From Bradyrhizobium sp. AZCC 2262 (GTDB lineage: Bacteria; Pseudomonadota; Alphaproteobacteria; Rhizobiales; Xanthobacteraceae): a stretch of 64,000 nt of DNA. Each line of letters starts with the position of its first letter. Within the stretch, counting starts at the first letter, position 1. Location of the stretch: contig NZ_JAZHRT010000001.1 of assembly GCF_036924535.1 (NCBI RefSeq), positions 7,874,001 through 7,938,000 of the forward strand, written 5' to 3'. Of the stretch, positions 27,831 to 37,107 are shown one piece after another. The notes beneath the pieces are model-generated. The model saw only the letters and a list, made by a program, of their open reading frames with translations, was not told the DNA's origin and searched no databases. The translations under genes were made by a program, and so were the position numbers.

Positions 27831-28241
27831 CTAGACAAGTACTTCCAGCGCCTCCGCGATCGGCCAATTCGCCAGATCGGATCGAGCCAGGCGTACCGCG
27901 ATTCCGACTTTGCTGAGCGTATGCGGGATTGGGGGGCTGAACTTGGAGACGCCAACGGTGATGGTGTCGATCAATACGAAACGTCGCAGCAGGCCGATCG
28001 CAACGGCCTCCCCGAGCGCTTCCAGCGTTTGATATTTCGTCCCGCTGGCAAGGCTCACCGCAGCGTCCACCACGGCATCGTAGCGGATCGATGCATCCAA
28101 TCTGTCGTCCCGGTGTGTCGGAGCCGGATTCAACGTCGCGTCGATGTCGAAGGTGAACTTCTGGCCGAGGCGGCGTTCTTCCTCGAACAAGCCATGATAT
28201 CCGAAGGTCTGCAATCCGGCGATCTGGATGGTCGTCAACAT
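27831..28241 (-). CDS. folB: Dihydroneopterin aldolase family protein
   Basis: 136 residues. IAGLQTFGYHGLFEEERRLGQKF, then TLEALGEAVAIGLLRRF and VSKFSPPIPH match the FolB/FolX fold: GYHG...E, the central Glu and the Lys before the Pro-rich turn. Cleaves dihydroneopterin to 6-hydroxymethyldihydropterin in folate synthesis. Bradyrhizobium genomes can carry more than one copy and no fol gene is adjacent, so this could be a specialised paralogue. Confidence 0.8.
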   Translation of the reverse strand: MLTTIQIAGLQTFGYHGLFEEERRLGQKFTFDIDATLNPAPTHRDDRLDASIRYDAVVDAAVSLASGTKYQTLEALGEAVAIGLLRRFVLIDTITVGVSKFSPPIPHTLSKVGIAVRLARSDLANWPIAEALEVLV

Positions 28242-28528
28242 TGGGCCGCTCCTTCATGAGAAGGTGGATCGGATTATCCGATTGCCCAGGCGAGCGGCTC
28301 AATTCCTCGCGCTTCCCGATGGTGCCCCATCTGCGATCGCCAGTCGCGCGAGATGGCTTGTATAGAGGTACAATCGACGCGGCTCAAGGGTGAGCCGGGT
28401 ATTTCCGAGCTGGCTTTGGAGCGGTGCAATGAATGTGGAATTGTACGGTACCAGCGACTGGCATTACCGTAGCCATTCGCAACGGCTTGGGATGGCTGGA
28501 GCCCCTTGCGATGTCCGGGAGATGACGC

Positions 28529-29452
28529 ATGAAGAACTCGATCTTCGCCGATGGCGCCGGCTATGTCAGGGGGCGCTTCGTCCCGATCGCCGAGGCGACG
28601 CTGCCCGTCACCGATTGGGGTTTTACGCGGTCCGATGTCGTCTACGACGTCGTGCATGTGTTCAAGGGCGGCTTCTTCCGGCTTGCCGACCATCTCGATC
28701 GTTTCGAGCGCTCGATGGCGAAGCGCCGGATCCGGCCACCGGAAGACAGCGCCGCGATCGAGGCGATCCTGCATCGCTGCGTGGCACTAACCGGCCTTTC
28801 GGACGCCTATGTCGCGATGGTGGCCTCGCGCGGACGGCCACGCGTTGCGGGATCACGCCGGCCGGCCGATTGCGAAAACCACCTGATCGCCTACGCGCTG
28901 CCCTGGATCGATGTCGTTCCCAAGGACGTGCAGGCGCGCGGAGCCCATGTCTGGCTCGCCTCAACGCCGCGCGTGCCCGACGCCTCGGTCGATCCCACGG
29001 TCAAGAACTACCAATGGAACGACCTGACCTCCGGCCTGCTGGAGGCGCACGACGCCGATTTCGATACGGCGGTGCTGTGCGACACGGACGGTTTCCTGAC
29101 TGAGGGGCCGGGCTTCAACATCTTCCTCGTGAAGGACGGGAGGGTGACGACATCAGATCGCGGCAGCCTGCACGGCATCACGCGCCGATCGGTGCTGGAG
29201 CTCTGCGCCGAACTCGGCATCGAGGCTGCGATTGAACCGATTCCCCGATCGGCGCTCGACCACGCGGACGAGGTCTTCCTGGCGACGACGGCCGGCGGCG
29301 TCATGCCCGCGTCGCGCATCGGCGCACGCATCCTCGGCAACGATCGGCCCGGGCCGATCTCAATGCTGCTCAAGGATACCTATTGGCGTAAGCACGAGGA
29401 GGGCTGGCACCGGACACCGGTCCGCCCCCTGGAGGCCGATGCAGCGGAGTAA
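28529..29452 (+). CDS. Class IV aminotransferase
   Basis: 307 residues. PLP-enzyme class IV features: TDWGFTRSDVVYDVVHVFKG, the PLP lysine in VDPTVKNYQWNDL, the phosphate-binding TEGPGFNIFLVKDG and LATTAGGVMPAS. Could be a branched-chain, D-amino acid or omega-type aminotransferase; sequence alone does not decide. ATG 28529 follows CGGGAGATGACGC. The overlapping frame starting around 28390 is a shadow. Confidence 0.88.
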   Translation: MKNSIFADGAGYVRGRFVPIAEATLPVTDWGFTRSDVVYDVVHVFKGGFFRLADHLDRFERSMAKRRIRPPEDSAAIEAILHRCVALTGLSDAYVAMVASRGRPRVAGSRRPADCENHLIAYALPWIDVVPKDVQARGAHVWLASTPRVPDASVDPTVKNYQWNDLTSGLLEAHDADFDTAVLCDTDGFLTEGPGFNIFLVKDGRVTTSDRGSLHGITRRSVLELCAELGIEAAIEPIPRSALDHADEVFLATTAGGVMPASRIGARILGNDRPGPISMLLKDTYWRKHEEGWHRTPVRPLEADAAE

Positions 29453-29511
29453 TGGTGGTGATGAGCGAAGCTTTTGAGGGGGCGGGTTCGGGCGCGCGCC
29501 AAGCGCTCGGT

Positions 29512-29628
29512 GTCGTCCCCGCGAACGCGGGGACCCATACCGCGTGATGCCTCAATAGGGCAGAATGGCAGACGCCCTTCGCAAAACATCCGCCGGTGGT
29601 TATGGGTCCCCGCGTTCGCGGGGACGAC
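29512..29628. repeat. Palindromic repeat (GTCGTCCCTGCGAACGCAGGG family)
   Basis: GTCGTCCCCGCGAACGCGGG ... CCCGCGTTCGCGGGGACGAC, with C in place of T in the core relative to the 21055 copy. Confidence 0.85.
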
Positions 29629-29646
29629 CACCGAGAGATTTGTGCC

Positions 29647-30408
29647 CTAATCCCTGTTATGCGGCGTCTGGATGAACCCGCGATTATGCGTCGGGCTGAT
29701 CAGTATCTCATTCATGCAGACCCGCGGCGGCATGCTGGCGACGAAGGCGATGGTGCGGCCGCAATCTTCCGGCTGCAGCATTTTCGCCTGCTCTTGTTCC
29801 GAGGGTACCACGGGGCGCAGTTTCAGGATCGGGGTCGCAACCTCGCCGGGCGACAGGCAGCAGGCGCGCAGGCCATTGACGCATTCGTCCATGTTGAAGG
29901 AATGGGTCAGCGCCAGCACTGCGTGTTTTGTGGTCGTGTAGGCCGGGCCCGGCATCTTCGAGACATGGCGGCCGGCCCAGGACGCGACGTTGATGATGCA
30001 GCCGTCCTTCTGTTTCCGCATCGCCGGCAGCACCGCGCGCATACAGTAGAGCACGCCGTTGAGATTGACCTCGACGAGCTTGTCCCAGCCTTCCAGTTCC
30101 ATTTCGGCCCAGCTTCGCTTCGGCACGTTGATGCCCGCGCTGTTGACCAGCAAATCGATCCGGCCGTGTTTGGCCAGGATCTGATCGGCGGCCTTGTTGA
30201 CATCGGCCTTATTGCTGACATCGAGCTGGATCGCCTCGGCCTTGCCGGCCTTTTTGGTGATGTTGGCGACAACGCGTTCGAGTTCTTCCTTGCGGCGGCC
30301 CGAAATCACCACCGTCCAGCCGTCGGCCGCCAGAAATTCCGCCCCAGACTCGCCGATTCCGCTGCCACCACCGGTCACCCAAGCCACGCGTTTCCCGTTA
30401 TTTGACAT
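29647..30408 (-). CDS. SDR-family oxidoreductase
   Basis: 253 residues, classical short-chain dehydrogenase: VAWVTGGGSGIGESGAEFL (NAD(P) site), NSAG, and the YxxxK motif in YTTTKHAVLALTHS. Substrate unknown. It diverges from matB with about 115 bases between starts. Confidence 0.92.
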   Translation of the reverse strand: MSNNGKRVAWVTGGGSGIGESGAEFLAADGWTVVISGRRKEELERVVANITKKAGKAEAIQLDVSNKADVNKAADQILAKHGRIDLLVNSAGINVPKRSWAEMELEGWDKLVEVNLNGVLYCMRAVLPAMRKQKDGCIINVASWAGRHVSKMPGPAYTTTKHAVLALTHSFNMDECVNGLRACCLSPGEVATPILKLRPVVPSEQEQAKMLQPEDCGRTIAFVASMPPRVCMNEILISPTHNRGFIQTPHNRD

Positions 30409-30482
30409 GCAAACTGTCTCCGTTGCTTTATGAAGGGCGTTCTTGCTATTCCAGCCGGCGAAATTCCGCTGGCCAGCGCCCC

Positions 30483-30515
30483 TCCCTGAGGGGCGCTACC
30501 CGCGCCCCTCAGGGA
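30483..30515 (+). promoter_or_regulatory. Perfect hairpin covering the matB ribosome binding site
   Basis: TCCCTGAGGGGCGC (30483-30496) and its exact complement GCGCCCCTCAGGGA (30502-30515) flank a five-base TACCC loop. The right arm contains AGGGA (30511-30515), the only Shine-Dalgarno-like sequence before the matB ATG at 30523. Formed in RNA, it would block initiation; as DNA it is a 14+14 bp operator-like palindrome. No T tract, so not a terminator. Confidence 0.75.
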
Positions 30516-30522
30516 ATGTTGC

Positions 30523-32049
30523 ATGAACACGACCGCCAACGCCAATCTGTTTTCCCGCCTGTTCGACACGCTCGACGATCCGAACCGGCTCGCGATCGAA
30601 ATGCTCGATGGCACGCGCATCAGCTATGGCGATCTGATCGCCCGCGCCGGCCAGATGGCGAATGTGCTAGTTGTGCGCGGCGTCAAGCCCGGCGACCGCG
30701 TCGCAGCCCAGACCGAGAAATCGGTGCCGGCGCTGGTGCTCTATCTCGCGACCGTGCGCGCGGGCGCAGTCTACCTGCCGCTCAACACCGCCTATACGCT
30801 CAACGAGCTCGACTACTTCATCTCCGACGCCGAGCCGTCGCTGGTGGTCTGCGACCCCTCGAAGGCGGAAGGCATCGGCGCGATCGCGGCGAAGGTGAAG
30901 GCGAAAGTCGAAACGCTTGGACCCGACGGCAAGGGATCGCTGACGGACGCCGCCGCCAAGGCGGATTCGGCGTTTGCGACCGTCGCGCGCGCCAATGCCG
31001 ACCTCGCGGCCATCCTCTACACCTCCGGCACGACAGGCCGTTCCAAGGGCGCGATGCTGACGCACGACAATCTGGCGTCAAACTCCTACAGCCTGGTCGA
31101 TTACTGGCGCTTCACGGATAAGGATGTGCTGATCCACGCGCTGCCGATCTATCACACCCACGGCCTGTTCGTGGCGAGCAACGTCACCCTGTTCGCCCGC
31201 GCCTCGATGATCTTCCTGCCGAAATTCGATCCTGAAATGATCATCAAGCTGATGGCGCGCGCCACCGTCCTGATGGGCGTGCCGACGTTTTACACCCGGC
31301 TGCTGCAGAGCCCGGCGCTGACGAAGGAATCGACCAGCCACATGCGGCTGTTCATTTCGGGCTCCGCGCCATTGCTTGCCGATACCCACCGCGAATGGTC
31401 CGCGCGCACCGGCCACGCCGTGCTGGAACGCTACGGCATGACCGAAACCAACATGAACACCTCCAACCCCTATGATGGCGAGCGCGTGCCGGGCGCCGTC
31501 GGCCATCCCCTGCCCGGCGTTTCCGTCCGCGTCACCGATCCCGAGACCGGCAAGGAGATCGCGCGCGACGAGATCGGCATGATCGAGGTCAAGGGCCCGA
31601 ACGTGTTCAAGGGCTATTGGCGGATGCCGGAGAAGACAAAATCTGAATTCCGCGACGACGGCTTCTTCATCACCGGCGACCTCGGCAAGATCGATCCCAA
31701 GGGCTATGTGCACATCCTCGGCCGCGGCAAGGACCTCGTGATCTCCGGCGGCTTCAACGTCTACCCGAAGGAAATCGAGAGTGAGATCGACGCCATGGCG
31801 GGCGTGATCGAATCCGCCGTGATCGGCGTGCCGCACGCCGATTTCGGCGAGGGCGTCACGGCGGTCGTGGTCTGCAACAAGGGCGCCGAAGTCACCGAAG
31901 CGGGCGTGCTGCACGCGCTCGACGGCAGGCTGGCGAAGTTCAAGATGCCGAAGCGCGTGTTCGTCGTCGAGGAATTGCCGCGCAACGCCATGGGCAAGGT
32001 GCAGAAGAACATCTTGCGGGATACCTACGCGAAGATTTACGCGAAGTAG
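30523..32049 (+). CDS. matB: Malonyl-CoA synthetase
   Basis: 508 residues of the acyl-adenylate superfamily. AILYTSGTTGRSKGAML is the P-loop, ERYGMTETNMNTSNPYDGER the A5 region, ITGDLGKIDPKGYVHILGRG the hinge, and Lys in LPRNAMGKVQKN the C-terminal catalytic lysine. The sequence closely resembles my memory of Rhodopseudomonas palustris MatB throughout, including VLMGVPTFYTRLLQSPALTK. Converts malonate, ATP and CoA to malonyl-CoA. No matA or matC is adjacent. Confidence 0.93.
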   Translation: MNTTANANLFSRLFDTLDDPNRLAIEMLDGTRISYGDLIARAGQMANVLVVRGVKPGDRVAAQTEKSVPALVLYLATVRAGAVYLPLNTAYTLNELDYFISDAEPSLVVCDPSKAEGIGAIAAKVKAKVETLGPDGKGSLTDAAAKADSAFATVARANADLAAILYTSGTTGRSKGAMLTHDNLASNSYSLVDYWRFTDKDVLIHALPIYHTHGLFVASNVTLFARASMIFLPKFDPEMIIKLMARATVLMGVPTFYTRLLQSPALTKESTSHMRLFISGSAPLLADTHREWSARTGHAVLERYGMTETNMNTSNPYDGERVPGAVGHPLPGVSVRVTDPETGKEIARDEIGMIEVKGPNVFKGYWRMPEKTKSEFRDDGFFITGDLGKIDPKGYVHILGRGKDLVISGGFNVYPKEIESEIDAMAGVIESAVIGVPHADFGEGVTAVVVCNKGAEVTEAGVLHALDGRLAKFKMPKRVFVVEELPRNAMGKVQKNILRDTYAKIYAK

Positions 32050-32055
32050 TTCGGT

Positions 32056-32176
32056 GTCGTCCCTGCGAACGCAGGGACCCATACGCCGCGGCGGATATTG
32101 TGGGAAGCGCTGGTCGACGGCTTTTTTCTAACCACTGATACCTGTGGTTATGGGTCCCTGCGTTCGCAGGGACGAC
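32056..32176. repeat. Palindromic repeat (GTCGTCCCTGCGAACGCAGGG family)
   Basis: GTCGTCCCTGCGAACGCAGG ... CCTGCGTTCGCAGGGACGAC, arms nearly perfect, directly after matB. Confidence 0.85.
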
Positions 32177-32211
32177 AACGCTGGCTGTCACGCGCCCCTA
32201 CCTCACAGAAC

Positions 32212-32299
32212 CGTAGCCCGGATGGAGCGAAGCGCAATCCGGGAGCGGTTTGTCCGGCTGCGAGAATCCCGGATTTCGCTTCGCTCCATCCGGGCTACG
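32212..32299. repeat. Palindromic repeat (GTAGCCCGGATG family)
   Basis: CGTAGCCCGGATGGAGCGAA ... TTCGCTCCATCCGGGCTACG, third copy of the family, 36 bases after a copy of a different family; the pair could act as a terminator between two convergent genes. Confidence 0.85.
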
Positions 32300-32302
32300 C
32301 GT

Positions 32303-33166
32303 CTACAACAGGCTGATCACAAACCTGCCACCTACGATGAACATATACGCGCCGAACGCCATCTCCAGCGCGCGCTTCGACAGCGCGTGCGCAACCTTCA
32401 CCCCGAGCGGCGCCGTGATCAGCGTGGTCGGCATCGCCAATAGCGCCCCGATCAGCGACACATAGCCAATCGAGAACGGCAGTTGCAGCGCGGTGACGTC
32501 CGGAAAGCGCGCCGCGGCGGGCCAGCCGGCATAGACATAGCCGATCGCGCCGGGGATCGAGATCAATACCGCGAGCGCGGATGAGGTCGCGACCGCCTGA
32601 TGGATCGGCCGGCCATAGAAAGTCATCAAGAGGTTCGCGAACAGGCCGCCGCCAACGCCCATCAAGGTCGACAACAGCCCGACAAAAAAGCCGTAGACGC
32701 GCATCAGAAAACCTTTCGGGACATCGTCGCCGAGCTTCCAGGTTTCCCGCGCCAGCAGCAGCCGCGCCGCCGCCGACCACGCCACTATCACGAACACGAT
32801 CTTGAACAGGCGCTCCGGCGCAAAGCGCGCCGTGACGCTGCCAACGGCCACGCCGATCAAGACCGGCAGCCACCAGCGCCTGAGGATCTCCATGTCGACC
32901 GCGCCACGGGCGTAATGGGCGCGAAAGGAGGCGAGCGAGGTCGGGATGATGATCGCAAGCGAGGTGCCGATGCAGAGCGGCATCCGTACCTCCAGCGGCA
33001 CGCCGGCCAGCCGGAAGCATTCGTAGAACACCGGCACCAGGATGGCCCCGCCGCCGATGCCGAACACGCCGGCCAGAAATCCCGACAGCGCCCCGGTCGC
33101 GACCAGCAGCAGAGCGAGTTCGATGAGTTCTTTGGGATCGAGGCCAGCCATCATGTCCTTGAGCAT
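32303..33166 (-). CDS. TauE/SafE-family (TSUP) membrane transporter
   Basis: 287 residues with about eight helices. N-terminal LSGFLAGVFGIGGGAILVPVF and mid-protein TLMGVGGGLFANLLMTFYG are the paired TSUP signatures. Family members export sulfite, sulfoacetate or other organosulfonates; substrate here is not known. Start ATG 33166 (or 33151-33154, MMAGLD). Divergent from the LysR gene, which may regulate it. Confidence 0.88.
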   Translation of the reverse strand: MLKDMMAGLDPKELIELALLLVATGALSGFLAGVFGIGGGAILVPVFYECFRLAGVPLEVRMPLCIGTSLAIIIPTSLASFRAHYARGAVDMEILRRWWLPVLIGVAVGSVTARFAPERLFKIVFVIVAWSAAARLLLARETWKLGDDVPKGFLMRVYGFFVGLLSTLMGVGGGLFANLLMTFYGRPIHQAVATSSALAVLISIPGAIGYVYAGWPAAARFPDVTALQLPFSIGYVSLIGALLAMPTTLITAPLGVKVAHALSKRALEMAFGAYMFIVGGRFVISLL

Positions 33167-33286
33167 CCCAGGTTCAGGGCTTGCGACCCGCGCGTCAGCA
33201 TGGCCGCCCGCGAGACTTAGCTGCTTCTGAAATGCGGGAGTATCTATTATCTTTTACAGGCACCCTTGCGAAATTCGGAAGGTTCG

Positions 33287-34270
33287 ATGGACCTGATGTC
33301 GGCCATGGCGACCTTTGTTCGGGCGGTCGACGCCGGCAGCCTGTCGGCGGCGGCGCGGTCACTGCCGAGTTCATTGACGTCGGTGAGCCGGCAGATCTCG
33401 GCGCTGGAGCAGCATTTCGGGACCCGCCTCCTGTTGCGCACCACGCGCCAGCTCGCGCTCACCGACGAGGGCCGGATTCTGTACGAGCGCGCCAAAGCGA
33501 TCATTGGTGAGGTCAAGGAGATCGAGGCGGCGCTGTCGCGCGGCCGCCACCAGCCGTCGGGGCGGATCCGGGTCAGTTCGCCCAGCCTGATGGGCCGGCT
33601 TGTGATCGCGCCTTTGCTCGCCGAATTCCTGCGCCGCTATCCGGCGCTGTCGGTCGATCTCCTGCTGGTCGACCGCGCGGTCGACATGGTCGAGGAAGAC
33701 ATCCATCTCGCTATTCACGTCGGCCGCCTGCGCGACTCGCAGCTGGTCACACGCAAGCTTGCGGACATACGGATGATCGTTTGCGCCTCGCCCGGCTATC
33801 TCGCGCGGCGGGGCACGCCCGAGATGCCGGGCGATCTCGCGCATCATGACTGCCTGGTGTTCTCGGATGCGCCCGGCAGCGCCGAATGGCGCTTCGCCGA
33901 CAACGGTAAAGCAGGCCGCAAAATCCGCATATCCGGTCGGCTCTGGATGAATAGCCTCGACGCGCTCGCCGCCGCTGCGAAGGAAGGCGCCGGCATCGTG
34001 CGGGTGCCATCCTGGCAGGCCGAGGCCGACCTGGCCGCCGGCCACCTGGTGCGGGTGCTCACCGATTTCGAACCGGCGCCAGTGCCACTGCACCTGATGT
34101 TTCAGCCATCGCGGCTGGCTTCGCCGAAGATCAGGGCCTTCGTCGATTACCTCGTCGAACGCTGGCGCGGCGTCGATCCGTTCGGCGCGCAGCCTCGGAC
34201 GGATAGAGAAACGGAATCAATATTCAATTCTTTAACTGTGCCAAATGGCCGTGGTATACCAAGCCGCTGA
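33287..34270 (+). CDS. LysR-family transcriptional regulator
   Basis: 327 residues from ATG 33287 with GGAAGG just upstream. N-terminal winged HTH: FVRAVDAGSLSAAARSLPSS and SVSRQISALEQHFGTRLLLR; C-terminal substrate-binding fold from about residue 90. Belongs to the group resembling DsdC/PtxR-like regulators of divergent genes. Divergent TSUP gene is the likely target; no co-inducer predictable. Confidence 0.9.
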   Translation: MDLMSAMATFVRAVDAGSLSAAARSLPSSLTSVSRQISALEQHFGTRLLLRTTRQLALTDEGRILYERAKAIIGEVKEIEAALSRGRHQPSGRIRVSSPSLMGRLVIAPLLAEFLRRYPALSVDLLLVDRAVDMVEEDIHLAIHVGRLRDSQLVTRKLADIRMIVCASPGYLARRGTPEMPGDLAHHDCLVFSDAPGSAEWRFADNGKAGRKIRISGRLWMNSLDALAAAAKEGAGIVRVPSWQAEADLAAGHLVRVLTDFEPAPVPLHLMFQPSRLASPKIRAFVDYLVERWRGVDPFGAQPRTDRETESIFNSLTVPNGRGIPSR

Positions 34271-34423
34271 TCGATCGCGTTTCATAGCATCCTAGTAGTG
34301 AACGGTGGTTCGATTCCAAGCGATTTGATCGTTGCGCTCGCTGGTTCGACTTCGTAAATAGAATTCATCTACAGCGATCCGCGATGGGCCACACCGAGGC
34401 CCCGCCAACTTCAAAAGCCGCCG

Positions 34424-34822
34424 ATGACCACCAGGATCGAACGACCGCTTTCGCCACATTTGCAGACCTATCGCTGGACGCTGACGTTGGCGCTGTCCAT
34501 CATCCACCGCGGCACCGGCCTGGCGCTGTATTTCGGTACCCTGCTGCTGGCCTGGTGGCTGATTGCCGCAGCCTCCGGCCCCGGAGCCTACGCCAACGTC
34601 CAGGCCTTCACCGGCAGCATCATCGGCAAGCTGATCGTGTTCGGCTACACGTGGGCGCTGCTGCATCATCTGTGCAGCGGTATCCGCTACTTCTTCTGGG
34701 ACCTCGGCTACGGTTTCAAGGCCAATGAGCGCGAGGCTCTCACCTGGGGTGCGCTGATCGCGGGCATTTCACTGACCGTCCTGGTCTGGATCATTGCCTA
34801 TACGGTCGGAGGCGGACGATGA
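34424..34822 (+). CDS. sdhC: Succinate dehydrogenase cytochrome b556 subunit
   Basis: 132 residues. PLSPHLQTYRWTLTLALSIIHRGTGLALYFG is the SdhC start (quoted here in part: PLSPHLQTYRW, SIIHRGTG), with three helices and the haem-ligand His in LLHHLCSGIRYFFWD. Anchors complex II and contributes to haem b and quinone sites. Overlaps sdhD by the ATGA junction. Confidence 0.96.
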   Translation: MTTRIERPLSPHLQTYRWTLTLALSIIHRGTGLALYFGTLLLAWWLIAAASGPGAYANVQAFTGSIIGKLIVFGYTWALLHHLCSGIRYFFWDLGYGFKANEREALTWGALIAGISLTVLVWIIAYTVGGGR

Positions 34823-35211
34823 GCGGCCCCTCCTCGATGCGCACGCCGCTCGGCCGCGTCCGCAATCTCGGTTCCTCGCATTCCGGCACCACCGATTTCT
34901 GGCGCCAGCGTCTCACCGCGGTGGCGATGGCGCTCCTGATCGTGCCCGTCATCGTGATCGTCCTGATGCTGATCGGCCGCAACCAGGCCGGCGCCGCGCA
35001 AATTCTTGGCTCGATTCCGATCGCAATCATTCTGGCCCTCTTCATCATTGCCAGTTCCTGGCACATGAAGATCGGTATGCAGATCGTGATCGAGGACTAT
35101 ATCCATAACGAGAAGCTCAAGCTCGCCTGCGTGATGGCGAACAATTTCTTCTGTATCGCGGTGGCACTGTCGTCGATCTACGCGATCCTCAAATTGTCAT
35201 CGGGAGTCTAA
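34819..35211 (+). CDS. sdhD: Succinate dehydrogenase hydrophobic membrane anchor
   Basis: 130 residues. RTPLGRVRNLGSSHSGTTDF then three helices; SSWHMKIGMQIVIEDYIHNE holds the second haem ligand region and quinone-facing residues. Start codon overlaps the sdhC stop, and sdhA starts 3 bases after its stop: tightly coupled operon. Confidence 0.96.
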   Translation: MSGPSSMRTPLGRVRNLGSSHSGTTDFWRQRLTAVAMALLIVPVIVIVLMLIGRNQAGAAQILGSIPIAIILALFIIASSWHMKIGMQIVIEDYIHNEKLKLACVMANNFFCIAVALSSIYAILKLSSGV

Positions 35212-35214
35212 CCC

Positions 35215-37083
35215 ATGGCTTCTAAGAATTCGGCTGCACAAGGTAACGGCAAGGCCACCAACGGCAGTGGAACTGCAAGTGGTCCTGCCACCAACGGAAA
35301 ATCCTATCCGATCGAGGACCACACCTACGACGTCGTGGTGGTCGGCGCCGGCGGCGCCGGCTTGCGCGCCGTGGTCGGCTGCTCGGAAGCGGGCCTGCGC
35401 ACCGCCTGCATCACAAAAGTGTTCCCGACCCGCTCGCATACGGTGGCGGCGCAAGGCGGCATCTCCGCTTCGCTCGGCAACATGCATCCGGACGACTGGC
35501 GCTGGCACATGTACGACACCGTCAAGGGGTCGGACTGGCTCGGCGACCAGGACGCGATCGAATACATGGTGCGCAACGCGCCGGAGGCCGTCTACGAACT
35601 CGAGCACTGGGGCGTGCCGTTCTCGCGCACCGAGGACGGCAAGATCTACCAGCGCCCGTTCGGCGGCATGACCTTGGACTACGGCAAGGGCCAGGCGCAG
35701 CGTACCTGCGCCGCCGCCGACCGCACTGGCCACGCCATGCTGCACACGATGTACGGCCAGGCGCTGCGCCATTCGGCCGAATTCTACATCGAGTTCTTCG
35801 CCATCGACCTGATCATGGACGACCAGGGCGTCTGCCGCGGCGTCATCGCGCTCAAGCTCGACGACGGCACGCTGCATCGGTTCCGGGCGCAGACCACGAT
35901 CCTCGCCACCGGCGGCTACGGCCGCGCCTACGCTTCCTGCACCTCGGCGCATACCTGCACCGGTGACGGCGGCGGCATGGTGTTGCGCGCCGGCCTGCCG
36001 CTGCAGGACATGGAATTCATCCAGTTCCACCCGACCGGCATCTACGGCTCGGGCTGCCTCGTCACCGAGGGCGCCCGCGGCGAAGGCGGCTATCTCGTCA
36101 ATTCCGAGGGTGAGCGCTTCATGGAGCGCTATGCGCCCTCCGCCAAGGACCTCGCCTCCCGCGACGTCGTCTCGCGCTCGATGACGATTGAAATCCGCGA
36201 GGGCCGCGGCGTCGGCAAGAAGAAGGACCACATCTACTTGCACCTCGATCATCTCGATCCGAAGGTGCTGCACGAACGGCTGCCGGGCATTTCCGAATCG
36301 GCAAAAATCTTCGCCAATGTCGACGTCACCCGCGAGCCGATCCCGATCGTGCCGACCGTGCACTACAACATGGGCGGCATTCCCACCAATTATCACGCCG
36401 AAGTGCTGACCAAGAAGGACGGCGACGACAATGCGGTGGTGCCCGGCCTGATGGCGATCGGCGAAGCCGCCTGTGTTTCCGTGCACGGCGCCAACCGCCT
36501 CGGCTCCAACTCGCTGATCGACCTCGTCGTGTTCGGCCGCGCGGCTGCGCTGCGGCTTGCGGAAAAGCTGACGCCGAACGGCAAGCAGCCGGAATTGCCG
36601 AAGGATTCCTCCGATCTGGCGCTCGGCCGGCTCGACCACTACCGCTACGCCTCCGGCGGCACGCCGACCGCAAAACTGCGCGACAGCATGCAGCACGTCA
36701 TGCAGAGTAATTGCGCGGTGTTCCGCACCGGCGAGATCCTGCACGAAGGCCAGAACCTGATCCACAAGGTGCATGGCGGCATCGGCGACGTCGCCACCAC
36801 CGACCGCTCGCTGGTCTGGAATTCCGACCTGATCGAAACGCTCGAATTCGACAATCTGATCGTGCAGGCGGTCGTCACGATGGATTCGGCGGCGAACCGC
36901 ACCGAAAGCCGCGGCGCGCATGCCCGCGAGGACTTTTCCGCGCGCGACGACAAGAACTGGATGAAGCACACGCTGGCGTGGATCGACAAGGGCGGTAAGA
37001 CCGCGATCGATTATCGCCCGGTGCACGATTACACGATGACGAACGACGTCCAGTACATCCCGCCGAAGGCGCGCGTTTACTGA
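35215..37083 (+). CDS. sdhA: Succinate dehydrogenase flavoprotein subunit
   Basis: 622 residues. FAD dinucleotide fold [20 protein letters not shown], covalent-FAD His in [13 protein letters not shown], substrate loop [20 protein letters not shown] and EDHTYDV. N-terminal extension of about 35 residues rich in Asn/Gly/Thr is unusual in length but harmless. Oxidises succinate to fumarate in the TCA cycle. Confidence 0.98.
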   Translation: MASKNSAAQGNGKATNGSGTASGPATNGKSYPIEDHTYDVVVVGAGGAGLRAVVGCSEAGLRTACITKVFPTRSHTVAAQGGISASLGNMHPDDWRWHMYDTVKGSDWLGDQDAIEYMVRNAPEAVYELEHWGVPFSRTEDGKIYQRPFGGMTLDYGKGQAQRTCAAADRTGHAMLHTMYGQALRHSAEFYIEFFAIDLIMDDQGVCRGVIALKLDDGTLHRFRAQTTILATGGYGRAYASCTSAHTCTGDGGGMVLRAGLPLQDMEFIQFHPTGIYGSGCLVTEGARGEGGYLVNSEGERFMERYAPSAKDLASRDVVSRSMTIEIREGRGVGKKKDHIYLHLDHLDPKVLHERLPGISESAKIFANVDVTREPIPIVPTVHYNMGGIPTNYHAEVLTKKDGDDNAVVPGLMAIGEAACVSVHGANRLGSNSLIDLVVFGRAAALRLAEKLTPNGKQPELPKDSSDLALGRLDHYRYASGGTPTAKLRDSMQHVMQSNCAVFRTGEILHEGQNLIHKVHGGIGDVATTDRSLVWNSDLIETLEFDNLIVQAVVTMDSAANRTESRGAHAREDFSARDDKNWMKHTLAWIDKGGKTAIDYRPVHDYTMTNDVQYIPPKARVY

Positions 37084-37107
37084 TGACGACAACGAAGGCT
37101 TGCAAGT

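Noticed and set aside
28390..29103. 237-codon frame overlapping the class IV aminotransferase in another frame
   Set aside because: Starts earlier but has no domain; the aminotransferase frame carries all motifs.
34305..34330. GGTTCGATTCC, resembling a tRNA T-arm
   Set aside because: No acceptor, D or anticodon stem can be built around it; not a tRNA or an att site that I can support.
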